The notes under the pieces were generated by a model. That model worked only from the letters and a program-made list of their open reading frames with translations. It did no database searches and was not told the origin of the DNA. DNA of 64,000 nucleotides. Origin: an uncultured Oscillospiraceae bacterium. GTDB taxonomy: Bacteria > Bacillota > Clostridia > Oscillospirales > Oscillospiraceae. The stretch is taken from contig CAKTXA010000002.1 in the NCBI GenBank assembly GCA_934631005.1, positions 1 to 64,000 of the forward strand, read 5' to 3'. A program made the position numbers and the translations under genes. Shown piece by piece: positions 1 through 4,894 of the stretch (its first letter is position 1; each line of letters opens with the position of its first letter).

Positions 1-35
1 GTCTACGCCACTCCTCGCTGGAAGCTATTTCTTTA

Positions 36-54
36 CCCCCGGCATAGCCGGGGG
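36..54. terminator. Hairpin, probable terminator
   Basis: An 8-bp GC stem (CCCCCGGC / GCCGGGGG) closes an ATA loop and is followed by TTGTCTTT on the plus strand. It probably ends transcription of a gene lying left of the window. No gene is visible in bases 1-148. Confidence 0.55.
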
Positions 55-80
55 TTGTCTTTGGTACAACCAAAACACGC

Positions 81-107
81 AGGCCCTCTGACCTTGTCGG
101 AGGGCCT
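81..107. terminator. Hairpin downstream of the recombinase gene
   Basis: AGGCCCTC (81-88) pairs with GAGGGCCT (100-107). It lies just beyond the stop of the minus-strand recombinase gene at 149, so it may end transcripts from either side. The T-tract is short, so its efficiency is uncertain. Confidence 0.45.
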
Positions 108-148
108 GATTTGATACGGTTTTTGTCGGAAAAAGCAGGGAAGTGGCC

Positions 149-1153
149 CTATTTTTCCTCCGGATCGTTCAGCTTCAGGTGCGAGATGGGGTTCGCCTCG
201 GCGGCGATCTTCAGCTCGGTGTTTTCGATATGCGTGTAAATCTCGGTCGTGTTCAGGTGTTCGTGCCCGAGCACCTCCTGCAGTGTCTTGACGTCCACAC
301 CGTGCGAGAGCATAAGTGTAGCCGCCGTGTGGCGCAGCTTATGGGCCGAAAACTGCGTGGCATCCAGCCCGGATGCGAGCAGGTGCTTTTTCACCAGCCG
401 GTGCACCGCCGTGACGCTGATGCGGTTTTTGTCGCGCGAGCCGAACAGCGCCCGGTTGTCGGTCAGTACGATCTGATTGCGCTCGATCAGATAGTCGTCC
501 AGCGCGCGGCGGCAGGCGCTGCCCATGTACACGACGCGCTCCTTGTTGCCCTTGCCGACCACGCGGATGCGGTCGTCGTGTACGTCCGTCAGATTCAGCC
601 CTACGAGCTCAGAGCGGCGGATGCCGCAGCTGAGGAACAGCATCAAAATGGCAAAATCCCGCGTCTGATTCGGCCCGCGCACGGCAGACAGCAATCTGGA
701 TGATTCTTCCAACGACAGGTATTTCGGCAGCGCACGCCGCACGCGCGGAAATTCGATGTCCTTCACGGGATTTTCCGTGATCTGCTTCGTGCTGACCGTT
801 AAATAATTGTAGAACGATTTGATGGCCGAGAGCTTGCGCGCACGCGCCGCCGCGCCGATGCCGGGATCCTGCGGCGCCTGCTCAGACGTGCGGTCGTTCG
901 CAAGATACGACAGAAAATCAAACACCTCCGCGGGCGTGACCTGGCGCACGAATTCCAGATCGACGTCCGCGATCGGAATATCGTCCAGCGGCGTGTTGTA
1001 GGGCATCTGGCAGCGCATGAGCTTGATGAAGCGCAGAAACATCCGCAGATCGAGATAGTATTCCGCGACCGTGCGCTTGGATTGACCCTTGATCGTCTCG
1101 TGATACGATAAAAACTCCCGCAAAACCTGCGGACAGTCCTGTAAACGCTCCAT
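149..1153 (-). CDS. Tyrosine recombinase, XerC-like (334 aa)
   Basis: Site-specific DNA recombinase of the phage-integrase/Xer family. The N-terminal SAM-like core-binding domain occupies about residues 8-115 and the catalytic domain about 145-325. Catalytic residues are visible in order: the Arg in GIRRSEL, the beta-hairpin Lys in GKGNKERVV, HKLRH, the His of LGHEHLNTTE, and the Tyr of IYTHIE. The chosen ATG has AAGGAG eight bases upstream; an in-frame GTG nine bases earlier overlaps that site. The gene lies just outside a dif-like palindrome (1254-1283) that bounds an inovirus prophage, and its -35 box falls in that palindrome. It is somewhat longer than a classical XerC (about 300 aa). It could be the host chromosome-dimer resolvase or a dedicated integrase; location and promoter overlap favour action at the adjacent site, by inference. 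Confidence 0.9.
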   Translation of the reverse strand: MERLQDCPQVLREFLSYHETIKGQSKRTVAEYYLDLRMFLRFIKLMRCQMPYNTPLDDIPIADVDLEFVRQVTPAEVFDFLSYLANDRTSEQAPQDPGIGAAARARKLSAIKSFYNYLTVSTKQITENPVKDIEFPRVRRALPKYLSLEESSRLLSAVRGPNQTRDFAILMLFLSCGIRRSELVGLNLTDVHDDRIRVVGKGNKERVVYMGSACRRALDDYLIERNQIVLTDNRALFGSRDKNRISVTAVHRLVKKHLLASGLDATQFSAHKLRHTAATLMLSHGVDVKTLQEVLGHEHLNTTEIYTHIENTELKIAAEANPISHLKLNDPEEK

Positions 1154-1231
1154 AAAGCCCACTCCTTAAAGAACTCAGTCCCAACAGCAGCCCAGCCAGT
1201 AAATCCGCCCCAAACCGCTCCTGATACCGAT

Positions 1232-1260
1232 AGTATATCACATCTCGCCCATTAACGCAA
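1232..1260 (-). promoter_or_regulatory. Recombinase promoter overlapping the dif-like site
   Basis: On the minus strand TTGCGT (1255-1260) and TATACT (1232-1237) are separated by 17 bp. The -35 hexamer lies entirely in the left arm of the palindrome at 1254-1283. Recombinase or phage DNA bound there would cover the promoter, so autoregulation is plausible but inferred. Confidence 0.6.
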
Positions 1261-1283
1261 CAAAATTTTTATTTTGTTGCGTT
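1254..1283. other. dif-like recombination site, prophage left end (attL)
   Basis: Two perfectly inverted 12-bp arms, AACGCAACAAAA (1254-1265) and TTTTGTTGCGTT (1272-1283), flank a 6-bp centre TTTTTA. An 11-bp arm, 6-bp spacer, 11-bp arm layout is the standard architecture of Xer recombination sites. The right half recurs at 7166-7178 at the other end of the phage genes. The base sequence is not the classical Bacillus dif, so the assignment rests on geometry, repetition at both ends and the adjacent recombinase. Confidence 0.65.
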
Positions 1284-1301
1284 CGGCGCGGATCGCAAAA
1301 A

Positions 1302-1337
1302 GGAAGCTCGGCAGTATGGGTTGGCTGCCGGGCTTCC
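1302..1337. other. Hairpin just inside the prophage left end
   Basis: GGAAGC-t-CGGCAG (1302-1314) pairs with CTGCCG-g-GCTTCC (1325-1337), followed by CTATTTTTG. It resembles a terminator on the plus strand, and would fold in the phage single-stranded genome. It may belong to the phage intergenic region. Confidence 0.45.
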
Positions 1338-1387
1338 CTATTTTTGTGCGCTGTATGCCGTCTATGGAACTGACGTATACGCAAGTG

Positions 1388-1439
1388 GTATCGAGCACCG
1401 AGGGCGTGCCCGGCTCTGTCCGGGCTAAGCCGCGAGGAA
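1388..1439 (+). repeat. 52-bp direct repeat, copy 1
   Basis: Identical to 1585-1636. Similarity continues at lower identity for about 30 bp upstream of each copy. Each copy contains a small GCCCGG...CCGGGC hairpin. It lies in the 796-bp stretch (1284-2079) of the prophage where no convincing gene was found. Confidence 0.85.
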
Positions 1440-1584
1440 ATACGCAGAACTGTTATCGGGCTTCCGTTTTTTGTGCAAAGTGCTGCTTTGGTGAGGTTGA
1501 TCTACGCTCCTGCAGTCTCGTGTTTTTGTGCAATGTGCTGCGTTCCACTGTATGCCGTCTCTGGCATTGGCGTGTACGTAAGTA

Positions 1585-1636
1585 GTATCGAGCACCGAGG
1601 GCGTGCCCGGCTCTGTCCGGGCTAAGCCGCGAGGAA
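1585..1636 (+). repeat. 52-bp direct repeat, copy 2
   Basis: Second identical copy of the 1388-1439 repeat, 197 bp downstream, with the same internal hairpin. Repeated hairpins in the noncoding region of a filamentous phage could serve complementary-strand priming or packaging; this is inference. Confidence 0.85.
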
Positions 1637-1740
1637 GCACGTTGTAGTAAGTTCTGGTTCGCGTTTCCTCTCCCCTTCTTATTTCTTACTTCTAAAGGTT
1701 TTGCTTATTTGTAGAACGGTAGTAGAACAACGCGGAACAA

Positions 1741-2046
1741 GACGCCGCCCGCCGCCCGCACTCCTGATCTCCCCGGGCTTGGAAAATACTGCAACAAAAA
1801 TATCCTTTTTCTCTTTGGGAAGCAAGGGGGGCTCGGGGGCACAGCCCCCGCGGACGCGCCAGAAGTTTTCCTGTACTTTTCAATAGTCTTGTCAATGCCC
1901 TTGTGGTGTTGTCAAGGCTGTTGTAAAGTGCGGAGGAAACTTCGGTCCGGGATGCGCTCCCGTCCTCCTTCGCTTTCCCGAAAAGGGTATTTTTGTTGCA
2001 GTATTTACCAAGTTTCGCTGAAGGAGTGCGGGCGGCGGGCGGCGTC
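1741..2046. repeat. Long imperfect inverted repeat in phage noncoding region
   Basis: The outer 25 bases (1741-1765, GACGCCGCCCGCC...) match the reverse complement of 2022-2046 exactly. A second exact block of 19 bp (1784-1802 and 1988-2006) carries GCAACAAAA, the inner 9 bases of the dif-like arms. About 185 bp separates the inner blocks. In single-stranded phage DNA this would fold into a forked hairpin exposing a double-stranded dif-arm sequence. Confidence 0.75.
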
Positions 2047-2079
2047 TTTGTGACGCTGCGGTCGCTCTCCTTCTTTTAT

Positions 2080-2241
2080 TCACTTCTCCCCTTTTTTGTT
2101 GTTTTTAATAAGTACGATGACTAATTTCACGATCACTACAACGACGATTGCTATAAAAATTGGTTTTGCTATCTCAAGACCCTGCTGCATTCCGTCTGTC
2201 AGACTGTCAGCCATGATGCTGCCGATGTCGCTGCCATTCAT
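2080..2241 (-). CDS. Small single-pass membrane protein of the prophage (53 aa)
   Basis: A short open frame read from the sequence, starting MNGSDIGSIMADSLTDGM. It has a polar N-terminus (about residues 1-25), one strongly hydrophobic segment rich in Val and Ile (about 28-45) and a basic tail KNNKKGEK. It starts 17 bp after the repressor gene on the same strand, behind a purine-rich GGGGAAAAGAG, so the two are likely cotranscribed in the lysogen. Genes cotranscribed with a phage repressor often act in immunity or superinfection exclusion, but no homology is recognised. Its topology also resembles a coat-type peptide. The opposite-strand frame at 2096-2302 is taken to be a shadow. Confidence 0.6.
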   Translation of the reverse strand: MNGSDIGSIMADSLTDGMQQGLEIAKPIFIAIVVVVIVKLVIVLIKNNKKGEK

Positions 2242-2258
2242 AATATTGCTCTTTTCCC

Positions 2259-2468
2259 CTATCTTTCTGACTTTTGGATTTCAAGGACGTCATCTGCGCT
2301 GACGTTGTACAGCAAACATAATTCTTTAAATCTGGGGACGGTGAGTTCTTGCTTTCCTAGTTCGTACTTTGAAATTTGATATTGCGTTGTATTTAATCTG
2401 TCAGCAACCTCTGACTGGTTCATCTTTGCTTTTACTCTGGCTTTCCTGAGATTTTCATAATACTGCAT
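2259..2468 (-). CDS. XRE-family phage repressor (69 aa)
   Basis: A compact Cro/CI-type helix-turn-helix protein. The helix-turn-helix is clear at about residues 17-37 (NQSEVADRLNTTQYQISKYE), followed by the usual GKQELTVPRFKELC helices; there is no C-terminal dimerisation or cleavage domain. GGGGGT lies six bases before the ATG. It is divergent from the phage structural operon across a 137-bp region holding face-to-face promoters and a perfect inverted repeat, the layout of a lysogeny switch. It probably represses the plus-strand operon and its own promoter. The regulatory role is inferred from position and family. Confidence 0.88.
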   Translation of the reverse strand: MQYYENLRKARVKAKMNQSEVADRLNTTQYQISKYELGKQELTVPRFKELCLLYNVSADDVLEIQKSER

Positions 2469-2506
2469 ATATTTACCCCCTTTATTTTGTTCTTTTTGCC
2501 AATTTC

Positions 2507-2535
2507 ATCATATCTTATAAGGTTTATGTTGACAA
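2507..2535 (-). promoter_or_regulatory. Repressor promoter
   Basis: Minus strand TTGTCA (2530-2535), 17-bp spacer, TATGAT (2507-2512). Its -35 shares bases with the -35 of the opposite phage promoter, so both promoters cannot be occupied at once. Confidence 0.7.
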
Positions 2536-2557
2536 ACTCCTATAAGAGCTATATTCT
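2529..2557 (+). promoter_or_regulatory. Phage operon promoter
   Basis: Consensus TTGACA (2529-2534) followed 17 bp later by TATTCT (2552-2557); TATATT at 2550 is an alternative at 15 bp. The spacer and -10 sit in the inverted repeat at 2535-2579, so a repressor bound there would block it. It drives the genes from 2606 onward. Confidence 0.65.
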
Positions 2558-2579
2558 TTGAATAGCTCTTATAGGAGTT
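2535..2579. promoter_or_regulatory. Perfect 18-bp inverted repeat, phage operator
   Basis: AACTCCTATAAGAGCTAT (2535-2552) is exactly repeated in inverse at 2562-2579, around a 9-base loop. The half-site CTCCTATAAGAG is itself nearly dyadic, so up to two repressor dimers could bind. A further CTTATAAG palindrome lies at about 2514. This is the likely operator of the XRE repressor. Confidence 0.7.
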
Positions 2580-2605
2580 AAATATTATGAAAGGAGTAGG
2601 ACGAT

Positions 2606-2836
2606 ATGAAAATTGTAGGTATGAGACGCAGTGAGTTCGACACCAGAGACGGTAAGCACATCGCTGGTACAAGTATCTATTGCACCTATCACGACGATAA
2701 GGTCACCGGCGAAGCCGTTGAGAAGATCTTCGTCACGGACGAGAAGTGCCCGGACGTGGGTGCGCTGCAGCTCGGCGATGAGATCAAGGTGTACTACAAC
2801 AAGTACGGAAAGGTCGATGGCATTGAGCTCGTCTGA
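2606..2836 (+). CDS. Small phage protein, candidate ssDNA-binding protein (76 aa)
   Basis: First gene of the phage operon, starting MKIVGMRRSEFDTRDG behind AAAGGAG. It is short, soluble and beta-rich by eye, with alternating hydrophobic and charged residues and no membrane segment. Position before the replication initiator and size are those of the gV-type single-stranded DNA-binding protein of filamentous phages, which coats progeny strands before export. No diagnostic motif was recognised, so the function is positional inference; it could instead be another early protein. Its 3' end overlaps the next gene by 20 bp. Confidence 0.7.
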   Translation: MKIVGMRRSEFDTRDGKHIAGTSIYCTYHDDKVTGEAVEKIFVTDEKCPDVGALQLGDEIKVYYNKYGKVDGIELV

Positions 2837-3023
2837 ACAGCCGACACGCATTGTCGTGGAGCTCGTCGCGTCCGCCGACGTGAAGCGGCTGGAGGAAGCT
2901 GACCAGCGTGTGCTGGGTGAAGTACAGGCGCTAGGCAAGCGGATCGACGCCTTGCAGCGGATGTATTTTGAATGCCTGGACATCGTCCGGGATATGCGCA
3001 GGTGCATTGATCGCCTGAAATAG
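2817..3023 (+). CDS. Small helical phage protein (68 aa)
   Basis: Read from an ATG inside the end of the preceding gene, in another frame (MALSSSEQPTRIVVELV...). About residues 15-66 are helical with heptad-like hydrophobic spacing (VKRLEEADQRVLGEVQALGK), suggesting a coiled coil. No membrane segment or known domain is seen. The overlap implies translational coupling to the upstream gene. The function is unknown; a replication or regulatory accessory protein is possible. Confidence 0.6.
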   Translation: MALSSSEQPTRIVVELVASADVKRLEEADQRVLGEVQALGKRIDALQRMYFECLDIVRDMRRCIDRLK

Positions 3024-3065
3024 ACTGTCGTGAGATAGACTACCAACTGGAAATATTGCCCTCCC

Positions 3066-3115
3066 GGGGAGCGGAAGCGTTCCCCAGCGGGGCACTTGAC
3101 TTCTTAACATAAGTC
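3066..3115. other. Candidate rolling-circle origin hairpins
   Basis: In the 123-bp gap just before the initiator gene, GGGGAgCG-gaag-CGtTCCCC (3066-3085) and GACTT-cttaacat... -AAGTC (3098-3115) form adjacent hairpins. HUH initiators usually nick near such structures next to their own gene. The nick site is not identifiable by eye. Confidence 0.35.
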
Positions 3116-3146
3116 GGGAAATCTTCCGTAAAGGTAGGTCTATCAC

Positions 3147-4034
3147 ATGATCCAGCAGCCGGCAGAACTCCTCCGTCCTACATACACGATCACGCACTTT
3201 ACGGACGCGATCTACAAGGTCGTCAAGTTCAAACGCTCTGAGTTCTCGCTGCCGCACATCCCTTCCAGCGAGCACCAGAGCTATGACCACAAGCTCGAAA
3301 GCTCCTACAGCCGCACGAGACGCCTGCTGCTGGAATATGCGCTTTGTAACGCTTGGACGTATTTTGTGACCCTCACGCTGGACAAGGCAAAATATGACCG
3401 CTCAGATCTTGACAAGTTCAAGAAGGATATTTCGCAGTTTGTTCGGGATCAGCGCAAGAAATGGGGCTTTCCCATTGCGTACCTGCTCGTCCCGGAGCAG
3501 CACAAAGACGGCTGCTGGCACATGCACGGACTTTTGAATCTGCCCGCGGCCGCGGTCGTGCCCTTTGCGGAACTGCGCAGAAACGGCATCCATGTGCCCG
3601 ACAAGCTCGTGGACGGCGGCTACTGCAACTGGTCGGACTTCCAGCGTAAATTCGGGTACTGCTCTCTGGGGGCGCTGAGAAGCCCTGTAGCCTGCGCGTT
3701 CTATATCCAGAAGTACATCTCCAAGGAACTGGACACGAACGGTGTCGCGGTCGGAAAGCGCCTGCTGCTGCACTCTAATGGTCTGAATCGTGCCGTCAAG
3801 CATGGAGACATTTACGGTGGATCTTCGTATCTGGACGGCTTTCTCACCAATCACTACGAGTTTTGCAGTACCGGCATGACGAAGGTCGCGGACGGGCTGG
3901 ACTGGACGTTTGTCATGGATCGCATGGATCTTCAACCGTTCGACACGGAGTACGCCGAGGACGAGCTGCCGGATGTGGAGCAGCTGATCGAGGTGCTGGA
4001 GCAGCTCTCTTTCATGGAAAGGATGAACGTATGA
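3147..4034 (+). CDS. Rolling-circle replication initiator, HUH endonuclease (295 aa)
   Basis: Nicks the phage replicative form to start rolling-circle replication, the role of gpII in filamentous phages. Motif 1 is FVTLTLDKA (about residues 72-80), the HUH metal-binding motif is HMH in CWHMHGLL (about 124-131), and the tyrosine motif is FYIQKYISKEL (about 188-198), with Tyr as the expected nicking residue. Length is normal for small-phage initiators. The last bases overlap the next start as ATGA. The ribosome site (AAAGGTAGG) is modest. Plasmid-type Rep proteins share these motifs, but the surrounding coat and Zot genes identify an inovirus. Confidence 0.9.
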   Translation: MIQQPAELLRPTYTITHFTDAIYKVVKFKRSEFSLPHIPSSEHQSYDHKLESSYSRTRRLLLEYALCNAWTYFVTLTLDKAKYDRSDLDKFKKDISQFVRDQRKKWGFPIAYLLVPEQHKDGCWHMHGLLNLPAAAVVPFAELRRNGIHVPDKLVDGGYCNWSDFQRKFGYCSLGALRSPVACAFYIQKYISKELDTNGVAVGKRLLLHSNGLNRAVKHGDIYGGSSYLDGFLTNHYEFCSTGMTKVADGLDWTFVMDRMDLQPFDTEYAEDELPDVEQLIEVLEQLSFMERMNV

Positions 4035-4444
4035 GATTTTTCCACTGGGTCTTTCTTTTGGCGGTGATCTTTGCGCTGCTTGCGGTGGCCGTCACTGCGA
4101 CCGACTTTGATGACATCATGGATCAGCTCGACGAGGGATCAGACGTTTCGGTCGATCTGAACGTGTGGACGGAGAACGATACACAGGACAGGAACTCGCC
4201 GTATTACATCGGGGACGAGCCGCAGGATGACACGCCCGCCGAGGACGCCGATCCGGCCGCGGATGACGAACCTGCTGCCGAGGATGAACCGGCAGACGAG
4301 CTGCCTGCCGAAGGTGACGAGCTGGCCAATGAAGCGGACAAGCCGACGCTGCTGGCCGTGCTCAGCGGTATCATCTTCTTCATGGGGATCACGACCGGCG
4401 TGATCTTCATCAAAATGCTGTTTGATCGTGTGAGGGCTGTGTGA
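4031..4444 (+). CDS. Acidic phage membrane protein (137 aa)
   Basis: The N-terminus (RFFHWVFLLAVIFALLAV) is a signal peptide or membrane anchor. A long linker follows at about residues 55-110, almost wholly Asp, Glu, Pro and Ala with repeated PAxDxEP units, and a second hydrophobic segment (LLAVLSGIIFFMGITTGVIF) sits near the C-terminus before a short basic end. The start overlaps the rep stop as ATGA and its stop overlaps the next start as TGATG, so it is translationally coupled on both sides. It may be a minor coat or assembly protein; no family was recognised. The acidic repeat linker suits an extracytoplasmic spacer. Confidence 0.8.
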   Translation: MRFFHWVFLLAVIFALLAVAVTATDFDDIMDQLDEGSDVSVDLNVWTENDTQDRNSPYYIGDEPQDDTPAEDADPAADDEPAAEDEPADELPAEGDELANEADKPTLLAVLSGIIFFMGITTGVIFIKMLFDRVRAV

Positions 4445-4572
4445 TGGAACTTGACCTGACTGGTATCTTCTCGCTTTGGGGCGAAGGATTTGTTTTCGGT
4501 AGCATCCTGGGGGCTATCCCCTTCCTCCTTGGCGTTTTGATAAATTTCGCGATAGGACTTTTCAAAAAATGA
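4444..4572 (+). CDS. Very small hydrophobic phage protein (42 aa)
   Basis: Starts MELDLTGIFSLWGEGFVFG and ends GLFKK. A short amphipathic N-terminus is followed by one membrane segment (about residues 17-38). It overlaps the previous stop as TGATG and ends just before the coat-gene ribosome site. Size and composition resemble the pVII/pIX or similar end-cap proteins of filamentous phages, which sit at the virion tip extruded first. It is too short for normal gene callers. The function is inferred from size, hydrophobicity and position next to the coat gene. Confidence 0.72.
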   Translation: MELDLTGIFSLWGEGFVFGSILGAIPFLLGVLINFAIGLFKK

Positions 4573-4590
4573 TGAAAGGAGTTTGGATGT

Positions 4591-4779
4591 ATGCTTTTTC
4601 TGACTGATCCTGCAACGACCTCTACTGTGACGAGTGCTCTCACCACTGCGCTCGGTACAGTCGCTTCTGACGCCATGTCTGCGATCTCTGCGATCCTGCC
4701 GATCGCGCTGCCGGTCGTAGGCGCTATTGTCGTTGTGATGCTGGGCATCAAGATCTTCAAGAAGGTCACCAATAAGTGA
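4591..4779 (+). CDS. Major coat protein candidate, pVIII-like (62 aa)
   Basis: A 62-residue peptide with a small-residue-rich N-terminal half (Thr, Ser, Ala), a single transmembrane helix (about residues 36-53, LPIALPVVGAIVVVMLGI) and a basic C-terminus KIFKKVTNK. An alpha-helical peptide with a hydrophobic centre and C-terminal lysines that bind the packaged DNA is the signature of an inovirus major coat. AAAGGAG precedes it; the ATG four bases upstream reads into an early stop. A strong terminator follows directly, as after gene VIII of Ff phages, which would give abundant short transcripts. No long cleavable signal peptide is evident. Confidence 0.82.
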   Translation: MLFLTDPATTSTVTSALTTALGTVASDAMSAISAILPIALPVVGAIVVVMLGIKIFKKVTNK

Positions 4780-4788
4780 TCTCGCGCC

Positions 4789-4817
4789 GGGGAGGGCTTC
4801 GGTCCTCCCCATTTTTT
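4789..4817 (+). terminator. Intrinsic terminator after the coat gene
   Basis: GGGGAGG (4789-4795) pairs with CCTCCCC (4804-4810), followed by ATTTTTT. It separates early and coat genes from the adsorption and assembly genes. Confidence 0.85.
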
Positions 4818-4820
4818 AAG

Positions 4821-4874
4821 CGTGTGTATCGCAGACGGCGGGGCATGGGGTCCCTGCCGTCTGCGATACACACG
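4821..4874. other. Long near-perfect hairpin, packaging-signal candidate
   Basis: A perfect 19-bp stem (4821-4839 with 4856-4874; CGTGTGTATCGCAGACGGC) extends by four more pairs, one of them G-T, to an 8-base loop CATGGGGT. It has no T-tract and directly follows a separate terminator, so termination is not its main role. Filamentous phages need one hairpin in the viral strand as packaging signal; this is the strongest hairpin in the element. Confidence 0.6.
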
Positions 4875-4894
4875 GAAGAAATGGAGGGATGAAA

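Noticed and set aside
1388..1636. CRISPR array
   Set aside because: Only two copies of a 52-bp hairpin repeat with a long non-spacer interval, and no cas genes in the window.
1692..2083. Short frames in the phage noncoding region
   Set aside because: They follow the inverted-repeat sequence on both strands and have no ribosome site; better explained as structured DNA.
2096..2302. 68-codon hydrophobic plus frame in the prophage
   Set aside because: Thr/Ile/Phe-rich reading opposite the 53-aa minus gene and the repressor end; no ribosome site, and the minus frame has better start context.
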